Source: Candidatus Omnitrophota bacterium
GTDB taxonomy: Bacteria; Omnitrophota; Gorgyraeia; Gygaellales; Profunditerraquicolaceae
DNA: 6,760 nucleotides
NCBI GenBank assembly: GCA_016867095.1
Contig: VGKK01000060.1
Location: 1-6,760, forward strand
Direction: 5' to 3'
Made by a program: the position numbers and the translations under genes. This document shows positions 1 to 4,367 of the stretch, in pieces. Each line of letters starts with the position of its first letter. Within the stretch, counting starts at the first letter, position 1. Below the pieces are notes generated by a model. The model was not told the DNA's origin and searched no databases. It was given only the letters and a program-made list of their open reading frames with translations.

Positions 1-408
1 GCGGGGTGTAATTCACAGAAAGTGAAACACCCGCGCAATTCCAATAAGCGCGGGGTGTAATTCACAGAAAGTGAAACACCCGCGCAATTCCAATAAGCGC
101 GGGGTGTAATTCACAGAAAGTGAAACATACCTTGCCATATCGGAATGGCAAGTATGCACTTTTTGTGCAACCCGCGCAATTCCCCGACTAGGGGACACCC
201 GCGCAATTCCAATAAGCGCGGGGTGTAATTCACAGAAAGTGAAACATACCTTGCCATATCGGAATGGCAAGTATGCACTTTTTGTGCAACCCGCGCAATT
301 CCCCGACTAGGGGACACCCGCGCAATTCCCCGACTAGGGGACACCGGCGCAATTCCAATAAGCGCCGAGTGTCCAATAAGCGCCGAGTGTCCAATAAGCG
401 CGGGGTGT
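1..408. repeat. Mosaic tandem array of hairpin-forming modules, open at the window's left edge
   Basis: The array contains no convincing gene. Two 49-bp units (starting at 1 and 50) are followed by two longer units starting at 99 and 218, whose first 112 bp (99-210 and 218-329) are identical. Shorter modules follow to 408. The recurring word is CCCGCGCAATT (30, 79, 171, 198, 290, 317; variant CCGGCGCAATT at 344), alternating with its partner GCGCGGGGTGT. Each module is a small hairpin: ACACCCGCGC with GCGCGGGGTGT across an 11-nt loop; TTCAC-AGAAA-GTGAA; CATAC(c)TTGCCAT with ATGGCAAGTATG (126-156); GCAC-TTTTT-GTGC; CCCC-GACTA-GGGG. The array is not a CRISPR: unit lengths vary and there are no unique spacers. 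Open reading frames crossing it only translate the repeat. Its left end lies outside the window. Confidence 0.93.
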
Positions 409-428
409 ATAAATTTTATTTATAAGCT

Positions 429-551
429 CTTTGAACAATAGAGCAATAGACCGGCCTCGTCCGGAGGCCTCGGCACTCCCTCGGACATTACGTCCTCGGT
501 CGCAATTAAGCATCAGCTCTATTGCTCTGTTTTCCATTGTTCAATTGCTCT
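429..551. repeat. MITE-like inverted-repeat element, copy 1 (downstream of tRNA-Gly)
   Basis: This 123-bp sequence is repeated without a mismatch at 667-789. Its core (431-544) has imperfect terminal inverted repeats: TTGAACAAT plus AGAGCAATAG on the left (431-449), and CTATTGCTCT, a 7-nt bulge GTTTTCC, then ATTGTTCAA on the right (519-544). The interior holds further short hairpins, including GGCCTC-GTCCG-GAGGCC (453-469) and GGAC-ATTAC-GTCC. There is no transposase and no credible coding sequence, and I see no clear target-site duplication. The element abuts the palindrome that follows tRNA-Gly. A non-autonomous mobile element or REP-like sequence is the best description; the class is inferred from structure only. 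Confidence 0.85.
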
Positions 552-582
552 ATAAAATTTTTTGCTTTGCAAAAAATTTTAT
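552..582 (-). terminator. Perfect palindrome at the 3' end of tRNA-Gly, possible terminator
   Basis: A 14-bp perfect stem (552-565 with 569-582) closes a 3-nt loop (TTT on the plus strand). It starts directly after the encoded CCA of tRNA-Gly. Its AT-rich outer part and GC pair at the tip give a T-tract on the descending side on the minus strand, so it could end transcription, but the stem is weaker in GC than a classical intrinsic terminator. It could equally be a 3' trailer processing signal or a repeat. Confidence 0.55.
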
Positions 583-658
583 TGGAGCGGGAGACGGGAT
601 TCGAACCCGCGACATTAACCTTGGCAAGGTTACGCTCTACCAACTGAGCCACTCCCGC
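583..658 (-). tRNA. tRNA-Gly (anticodon GCC)
   Basis: Read on the minus strand this is a complete 76-nt cloverleaf including an encoded CCA tail (583-585) and a T discriminator base, the usual base for bacterial tRNA-Gly. The acceptor arm is GCGGGAG with CTCCCGC. The anticodon stem TAACC/GGTTA closes the loop TTGCCAA, giving anticodon GCC. The T loop is TTCGAAT on a five-pair stem with one G-T pair. It decodes GGC and GGU. It lies third in a same-strand cluster after tRNA-Lys and tRNA-Leu. It is the only one of the three with an encoded CCA, so the other two would need a CCA-adding enzyme. No convincing promoter is visible in the short gap upstream (659-667), which is followed by copy 2 of the inverted-repeat element. 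Confidence 0.97.
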
Positions 659-666
659 ATATTATC

Positions 667-789
667 CTTTGAACAATAGAGCAATAGACCGGCCTCGTCC
701 GGAGGCCTCGGCACTCCCTCGGACATTACGTCCTCGGTCGCAATTAAGCATCAGCTCTATTGCTCTGTTTTCCATTGTTCAATTGCTCT
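667..789. repeat. MITE-like inverted-repeat element, copy 2 (between tRNA-Leu and tRNA-Gly)
   Basis: This copy is identical to 429-551 over 123 bp, at an offset of 238 bp. The core with terminal inverted repeats is 669-782. The flanking sequence differs from copy 1 on both sides, so the two copies are not simply part of one larger tandem duplication: copy 1 follows a tRNA-Gly and copy 2 follows a tRNA-Leu. In both cases the copy sits immediately beyond the 3-nt-loop palindrome of the tRNA, in the same orientation. Identity without a single change implies recent copying or gene conversion. Confidence 0.85.
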
Positions 790-790
790 G

Positions 791-815
791 TAAGTTTTCG
801 CTATGCGAAAACTTA
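791..815 (-). terminator. Perfect palindrome at the 3' end of tRNA-Leu, possible terminator
   Basis: An 11-bp perfect stem (TAAGTTTTCGC, 791-801, with 805-815) closes a TAT loop. It is separated from the tRNA-Leu discriminator base by one nucleotide. It has the same design as the palindromes after tRNA-Gly and tRNA-Lys: an A/T run, a GC tip and a loop of three. Function as terminator or processing signal is inferred. Confidence 0.5.
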
Positions 816-816
816 A

Positions 817-898
817 TGCGGACGGAGGGAGTTGAACCCCCAAGGGTTGCCCCATATGGTCCTAAGCCATACGCGTATGCCAGTTCCGCCACGTCCGC
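817..898 (-). tRNA. tRNA-Leu (anticodon TAG)
   Basis: This is a class II tRNA of 82 nt, counted to the discriminator A with no encoded CCA (the next bases are TTA). The acceptor arm is GCGGACG with CGTCCGC. The anticodon stem TATGG/CCATA closes the loop CTTAGGA, giving anticodon TAG, which reads CUN leucine codons. The extra-long variable arm (GGG-type stem with CCC) expected of tRNA-Leu is present between the anticodon and T arms, and the T loop is TTCAACT. It sits between tRNA-Lys and tRNA-Gly on the same strand, with a palindrome one base beyond its 3' end and an inverted-repeat element after that. The absent CCA contrasts with the neighbouring tRNA-Gly. Confidence 0.97.
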
Positions 899-939
899 TT
901 AGTGGTTTACTGTCGTCAACCCTAACCTTTTGCTGTCCG

Positions 940-1002
940 AAAATCGATAATCGAAATTTGACCGCAATCGATAATCAAATTTCAATTTTCGATTCTCGAT
1001 TA
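940..1002. repeat. Small palindromic repeat made of AATCGATAAT words
   Basis: AATCGATAATCGAAATTTG (942-960) recurs directly as AATCGATAATC-AAATTT (966-982) and in inverted form as TTTCGATTCTCGATT (987-1001). The first and last can pair over 15 positions with one mismatch. It lies between tRNA-Leu and tRNA-Lys and contains no coding signal. The design, a short word repeated directly and inverted, matches that of the ACCAA element at 1117-1297 though the words differ. Confidence 0.7.
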
Positions 1003-1006
1003 CTCA

Positions 1007-1029
1007 AAATTTTCGCGCAGCGAAAATTT
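1007..1029 (-). terminator. Perfect palindrome at the 3' end of tRNA-Lys, possible terminator
   Basis: A 10-bp perfect stem (AAATTTTCGC, 1007-1016, with 1020-1029) closes a GCA loop. It starts one base after the tRNA-Lys discriminator. On the minus strand a T-tract follows the GC tip. It is the third tRNA-linked palindrome of this design in the cluster. Confidence 0.5.
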
Positions 1030-1030
1030 A

Positions 1031-1103
1031 TGAGCCTCCCGAGACTCGAACTCGGCACAGGCGGCTTAAAAAGCCGCTGCTCTACCAGATGAGCTAGAGG
1101 CCC
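1031..1103 (-). tRNA. tRNA-Lys (anticodon TTT)
   Basis: A 73-nt cloverleaf is readable on the minus strand, ending at discriminator A with no encoded CCA. The acceptor arm is GGGCCTC with GAGGCTC, including a G-U at the second pair. The anticodon stem GCGGC/GCCGC closes TTTTTAA, giving anticodon TTT for AAA and AAG. The T arm is CCGAG-TTCGAGT-CTCGG. It is the first tRNA downstream of frr and leads the Lys-Leu-Gly cluster. An AT-rich stretch with TATAAA lies about 9 nt upstream of its 5' end but has no fitting -35 hexamer, so its own promoter is uncertain and read-through from the frr operon is possible. Confidence 0.97.
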
Positions 1104-1116
1104 AATTTTAATTTTA

Positions 1117-1297
1117 TAACGAAATTACCAATAACCAAGTACCAATCACCAAACTTTTTTGTTTGGTTATTGGGATTTGGTTATTGATTATTGCTTGGTT
1201 ATGGTTCGACTCAGCCAGTCCTTGGCTGGCCTTGCTCACCATCCTGAGCGAGCGATAGCGAGCCGAAGGATTGTAATTTGGTGTTTGGTTATTTCGC
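1117..1297. repeat. Palindromic element of ACCAA/TTGGT words with a GC-rich core
   Basis: The left arm (about 1120-1153) is a run of variants of TTACCAATAACCAA. The middle (1160-1203) and right arm (1279-1295) carry the same words on the opposite strand (TTGGTTATTGG, TTGGTGTTTGGTTATTTCG). The outer arms align as an imperfect inverted repeat beginning CGAAAT. The core (1201-1272) is GC-rich, with ATGGT/ACCAT and AGCCA/TGGCT pairings and a run of GAGCGAGCGATAGCGAG. There is no coding signal. It occupies the gap between frr and tRNA-Lys. I see no classical intrinsic terminator for the frr operon here; the hairpin CCAAAC-TTTTTT-GTTTGG (about 1148-1165) is weak. Confidence 0.75.
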
Positions 1298-1304
1298 ATT
1301 AATA

Positions 1305-1865
1305 TCAAAATTCTAAAACTTCTTTTTCTTTATTTTTCAGCAGTTCTTCAATCTTGGCGATATATTTATCCACCAATTTCTGCAGCTCGTCAATGCCCCT
1401 GAACTTGTCGTCTTCGGTGACGGCCTTGTCCTTCTCTAATTTTTCTAAAGATTCTTTTGCCTCCCGCCTAATGGTGCGCAGCGACACTCGGCCTTCCTCG
1501 GTCATATTATGCACCACTTTCGCCAGCTCCTGGCGCCTTTCTTTGGATAAGGGCGGAATGGCCAGCCTGACTACCTTGCCGTCATTGGAGGGCGTAATCC
1601 CCAAGTTGGACTTCATAATCGCCTTTTCAATCTCGGCGATTGCCGAAGGGTCCCAGGGCTGTATCACCACTAAATGCACATCGGGGACAGAGATAGAGGC
1701 TAATTGTTTTAAAAGGGTGAGTGTGCCGTAATAATCAATATGCAGGCCTTCTACTAAAGCCGGGCTGGCCCGGCCAGTGCGTATTTCGGAGAACTCTCTG
1801 GTCATTGACTCTACTGCCTTCTTCATCTTTTCTTCGGCATTGTGTAAAATCTCCCTGGCAGTCAT
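1305..1865 (-). CDS. frr: Ribosome recycling factor
   Basis: The 186-residue product matches the usual RRF length of about 185. Together with EF-G it splits the post-termination 70S ribosome in the cytoplasm. Domain I, the three-helix bundle, is formed by roughly residues 1-30 and 106-186, and domain II by about 31-105. Family-typical segments are visible: RTGRASP (29-35), the region around SNLGITPSNDG (86-96), PPLSKERR (104-111), and the basic helix LRTIRREAK (129-137), whose arginines correspond to the functionally important cluster around Arg132 of the E. coli protein. The start is supported by a strong AGGAGGT site four bases upstream of the ATG, inside the 14-nt gap after pyrH. It is the last gene of the rpsB-tsf-pyrH-frr operon. 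Confidence 0.98.
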   Translation of the reverse strand: MTAREILHNAEEKMKKAVESMTREFSEIRTGRASPALVEGLHIDYYGTLTLLKQLASISVPDVHLVVIQPWDPSAIAEIEKAIMKSNLGITPSNDGKVVRLAIPPLSKERRQELAKVVHNMTEEGRVSLRTIRREAKESLEKLEKDKAVTEDDKFRGIDELQKLVDKYIAKIEELLKNKEKEVLEF

Positions 1866-1879
1866 AGCTACCTCCTGTC

Positions 1880-2602
1880 TTATTTGACCACAGTCCCTAT
1901 CTTTTCGCCCAGCACGACACGCTTGATATTGCCGGCCTTATTGAGATTAAATACCACTATGGGCAATTTATTATCCATGCACAGGCTCACCGCTGTCGCG
2001 TCCATTACCTTCAGGCCTTTTTTCAATACATCAATGTATTTGAGCTGCGTAAATTTCCTGGCCCCCTTTGTCTTTAAGGGGTCGGCAGAATAAACCCCGT
2101 CCACCTTGGTCGCCTTTAAGATGACATCGGCATTTATCTCCATCGCGCGCAGGGCTGCCGCGGTATCGGTGGTAAAATAGGGGTTGCCGGTGCCGGCGAC
2201 AAAGATAACCACGCGGCCTTTTTCTAAATGCCGGATCGCCCTTCTTCTGATATAGGGCTCGGCAATCTTCTGGATTTCTATGGCGGTCATCACGCGCGTG
2301 GGCATATTCATTTTTTCCAAAACATCCTGTAAGGCCAGGCCGTTTATCACCGTGGCCAGCATACCCATATAGTCGGCTACCGAGCGGTCCATATCCAGGC
2401 CCCTGGCCGCGATATTCTCCTGGCCGCGAAAGATATTGCCTGCGCCCAGGACAATGGCTACATCAATATTTAAGCCTCTGATTTCTTTTATCTGGCGGGA
2501 AATAGAAACTAATACCGCGTGGTCTATGCCGTGGGCCTTTTTTCCCTGCAGGGCTTCGCCGCTAAGCTTAAGCACTATCCTCTTATACACAGGCCGAATC
2601 AT
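1880..2602 (-). CDS. pyrH: UMP kinase (uridylate kinase)
   Basis: The product is 240 residues, normal for the bacterial hexameric UMP kinase of the amino-acid-kinase fold, which phosphorylates UMP to UDP with ATP. Visible motifs are the N-terminal KLSGEAL (12-18), GAGNIFRG (53-60; many homologues have GGGNIFRG), ADYMGMLAT (76-84), the UMP/ATP-site segment AGTGNPYFTTDTAA (136-149), and KATKVDGVYSADP (163-175). The ATG follows the tsf stop codon without any spacing (TAA-ATG). There is only weak Shine-Dalgarno potential upstream (GAGTTGG), so translation is probably coupled to tsf. Within the operon it sits between tsf and frr, the commonest bacterial arrangement. Confidence 0.98.
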   Translation of the reverse strand: MIRPVYKRIVLKLSGEALQGKKAHGIDHAVLVSISRQIKEIRGLNIDVAIVLGAGNIFRGQENIAARGLDMDRSVADYMGMLATVINGLALQDVLEKMNMPTRVMTAIEIQKIAEPYIRRRAIRHLEKGRVVIFVAGTGNPYFTTDTAAALRAMEINADVILKATKVDGVYSADPLKTKGARKFTQLKYIDVLKKGLKVMDATAVSLCMDNKLPIVVFNLNKAGNIKRVVLGEKIGTVVK

Positions 2603-3139
2603 TTATTCGCCAACTCTATAACGTATGAATCTGCGAATTATAATATTTTCGCCAATTTTGGCAACGAGACTTCCTAAGCAATCTTTTACCGTAATAGCGG
2701 GGTCCTTGACAAAAACCTGTTCCAATAAACAATGCTCTTTATAAAATTGTTCTTTATCTTTTTCTTTATCTATAACGTCCTTGGGCACATCTTCTTTTTT
2801 GATATAGGCGGGGCTTGAGGCGGCTATCTGCATGGCAATGTCTTTGGTAAAACGGCAGAAGTCGCTGTTCTTAGCCACAAAATCCGTTTCACAGTCTACC
2901 TCCAGCAATACGCCGAGCTTGCTGCCCAAATGCACATAGGCCTCAATCCTGCCTTCACGGGTTGCGCGGCCCTGTTTTTGCGCGGCAATCTCCAAGCCGC
3001 GCTTACGCAATAATTCCGCCGCCTTTTTTATGTCGCCCTTGGCGTCTTCCAGCGCCTGCCGGCAGTTGGCGATACTGGCACAGGTCAATTCCCTTAATTC
3101 CTTAATTAATCCTACTGGTATTCCCATTTTTTTACTCAT
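2603..3139 (-). CDS. tsf: Elongation factor Ts, short form
   Basis: EF-Ts exchanges GDP for GTP on EF-Tu. The 178 residues make a short form; E. coli has 283, and many bacteria have about 195-200. The N-terminal UBA-like domain (about 8-50, LIKELRELTCASIANCRQAL) is followed by the hallmark TDFVAKN (85-91), whose Asp-Phe pair contacts EF-Tu, and by the C-terminal HCLLEQVFVKDP and KIGENIIIRRF segments (136-171). Two oddities stand out. The usual TGAG of the UBA helix reads TCAS (19-22). The stretch between the DVP segment (118-120) and FYKEHCLLEQ is only about ten residues, where short-form homologues normally have a helix with an IIEKIVEGR-like sequence, so about 20-25 residues appear to be missing. 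The ATG overlaps the rpsB stop (ATGA). Met5 is a less likely alternative start. Confidence 0.97.
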   Translation of the reverse strand: MSKKMGIPVGLIKELRELTCASIANCRQALEDAKGDIKKAAELLRKRGLEIAAQKQGRATREGRIEAYVHLGSKLGVLLEVDCETDFVAKNSDFCRFTKDIAMQIAASSPAYIKKEDVPKDVIDKEKDKEQFYKEHCLLEQVFVKDPAITVKDCLGSLVAKIGENIIIRRFIRYRVGE

Positions 3140-4029
3140 GCCTTTCTTCTCGTCTTAGGTTTTTCTTCGGTGGTTTTACCGGCGTGAGCCCTCTTTGCCG
3201 GCTTGGTCTCTTCAGTTGCCGGTTCAGTGGTCTCTACTATTTCTTCTATCTCTTTTATTTTTATTTCTTCCTCGGGCAGCAGCCCTGGCGCCTCTTCTTT
3301 CTTTTCCTCTTTCATCGCCACGCCTTCCTGGGAAAGATAAGACAAAAATTTCTTTCTTCCCTCAATTACCGCGTCCGCGATGAAAGTGGTGACCATGCGG
3401 ATGGATTTGGTGGCGTCGTCATTACCCGCGATAGGATAGGCAATCGGGTCGGGATTGGAATTGGTGTCAATAAGGCCGATTATCGGTATCTCAAGGCGCA
3501 TGGCCTCTCTAACCGCAGTTTCTTCCTTTTTGGTATCCACGACAAACATGGCCTTGGGCATACGCTCCATCTGCGAGATGCCGGAAAAATTCTTCTTTAA
3601 CTTAGCCAGTTCCTTTTCCAGCTGCGCTACTTCTTTTTTCGTCAGCTTGCCAAAGGTGCCGTCCTCCTTCATCCTTTCTATATCTTTCAGGCGGTTGATG
3701 CTCTTTTTTATGGTGGCGTAATTGGTCAATAAGCCGCCGGGCCAGCGCTCGGTAACGTAATACATTCCCGCGCGTATCGCCTCCTGCTGCACCACCTCTT
3801 GCGCCTGTTTCTTGGTGCCTACAAAGAGCACATATTCGCCTTTTGAGGTAATATCCAGCAGGAAATCCCGCGCCGCCTGCATACATTCCTCGGTCTTCTC
3901 CAGGTCAATGATATAAATGCCGCTCCTTTCGCCAAAGATAAACTTCTTCATTTTGGGATTCCAGCGCTTGGTCTGGTGCCCAAAATGCACTCCTGCTTCC
4001 AAAAGTTGCTTGATTAATTCTGAAGGCAC
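3136..4029 (-). CDS. rpsB: 30S ribosomal protein S2 with extended C-terminal tail
   Basis: The 297-residue product binds the 30S subunit and is needed for recruiting S1 in many bacteria. The S2 core is clear: GVHFGHQTKRWNPKM (13-27), IYIIDLEKT (38-46), FVGTKKQA (69-76), RWPGGLLTN (95-103), and the signature DTNSNPDPIAYPIAGNDDA (188-206). The insert helix around 105-150 is the usual coiled-coil protrusion. After about residue 233 a tail of roughly 60 residues follows, acidic at first (236-275) and lysine/arginine-rich at the end (276-297); E. coli S2 (241 residues) lacks this. The start codon is GTG, with GGGGG nine bases upstream. No in-frame ATG lies just upstream, and the N-terminus aligns with the family there. 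It is the first gene of the operon, under the promoter at 4094-4121. Confidence 0.97.
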   Translation of the reverse strand: MPSELIKQLLEAGVHFGHQTKRWNPKMKKFIFGERSGIYIIDLEKTEECMQAARDFLLDITSKGEYVLFVGTKKQAQEVVQQEAIRAGMYYVTERWPGGLLTNYATIKKSINRLKDIERMKEDGTFGKLTKKEVAQLEKELAKLKKNFSGISQMERMPKAMFVVDTKKEETAVREAMRLEIPIIGLIDTNSNPDPIAYPIAGNDDATKSIRMVTTFIADAVIEGRKKFLSYLSQEGVAMKEEKKEEAPGLLPEEEIKIKEIEEIVETTEPATEETKPAKRAHAGKTTEEKPKTRRKA

Positions 4030-4093
4030 AGTTAAATTCCCCCTTTTTAATGGTTAATATTTTAACTCTTTTTCAGTTCAAATTAGAAATTTC

Positions 4094-4121
4094 AGTATAG
4101 CACAATCTCTATAAGTTGCAA
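4094..4121 (-). promoter_or_regulatory. Sigma70-type promoter of the rpsB-tsf-pyrH-frr operon
   Basis: On the minus strand TTGCAA (4116-4121) and TATACT (4094-4099) are separated by 16 bp, with TGC directly before the -10 box (extended -10). The predicted start near 4087 gives a leader of about 58 nt before the rpsB GTG. The -35 box lies six bases beyond the TGCTCATTAA end of the palindromic element A. Confidence 0.75.
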
Positions 4122-4126
4122 CTATT

Positions 4127-4367
4127 TTAATGAGCAGACGACTTACGCAACGCCAGTGACGTAAGTCGTAGTCCTTGACATCTTTGATGTCAAGGACGTC
4201 TGCGAATTAACCCAGCACTAATTTTATGAAACGCTTAAAGTTAGCTGATAGGGGTTGCATTGGCATCACCCCTTATGAGATAGAGATAAGGCTTTTTAAA
4301 AATTAGTGCTGGGTAAGTTCGGGCATATAACTTGCGTCGCCCAGGCTCCGCAAGTTATGCACTTACT
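4127..4367. repeat. Composite palindromic element A: two inverted hairpin units around a central hairpin
   Basis: This fills the 337-nt gap between the ABC gene and rpsB; no gene is present. Unit H1, read leftwards on the minus strand from TTAATTCGCA (4201-4210) to TGCTCATTAA (4127-4136), has an outer stem 4134-4140/4197-4203 with two arms: 4139-4147/4160-4168, and a perfect 12-bp stem with a TTT loop, 4171-4182/4186-4197. Central hairpin H2 pairs 4210-4225 with 4299-4314, 16 perfect pairs. Its 73-nt interior holds competing small hairpins (AGGGGT/ACCCCT, CCTTAT/ATAAGG). Unit H3 runs rightwards from TAAGTTCGGGC at 4314: stem 4323-4336/4349-4360 with an unpaired AT at 4325-4326, loop edges TCGC and GCTC, and foot TAAG/CTTA. 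H3 begins only a few bases after the transporter stop codon and could act in 3'-end formation, though no T-run follows. Confidence 0.85.

Noticed and set aside
13..344. Long minus-strand open frames rich in repeated peptide words (GIARV, CELHPAL)
   Set aside because: They translate the hairpin array; the peptide repeats follow the DNA repeats and no start signal or known domain is present.
1..408. CRISPR array
   Set aside because: Repeat units vary in length (49, 119 and shorter), what lies between them is itself repeated, and no unique spacers are seen.
431..902. Plus-strand frames starting MNNRAIDRPRP and running into tRNA regions
   Set aside because: They are translations of the two identical repeat copies and of antisense tRNA sequence; the tails are typical tRNA shadow peptides.
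832..1092. Plus-strand frame of 86 codons across tRNA-Leu and tRNA-Lys
   Set aside because: It lies antisense to two intact tRNA genes; no coding evidence.
1104..1125. Own promoter for tRNA-Lys using TATAAA upstream of its 5' end
   Set aside because: No -35 hexamer at 15-19 bp spacing fits; too weak to list as a feature.
3184..3721. Plus-strand frames antisense to rpsB
   Set aside because: Shadows of a well-supported ribosomal protein gene.
4127..4210. Integron attC site
   Set aside because: There is no GTTRRRY/RYYYAAC core pair at the ends, no integrase and no cassette arrangement; the ends are TTAATTCGCA and TGCTCATTAA.
4323..4360. Classical intrinsic terminator after the ABC transporter
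   Set aside because: The hairpin is strong enough, but no T-run follows on the minus strand; treated as part of element A instead.
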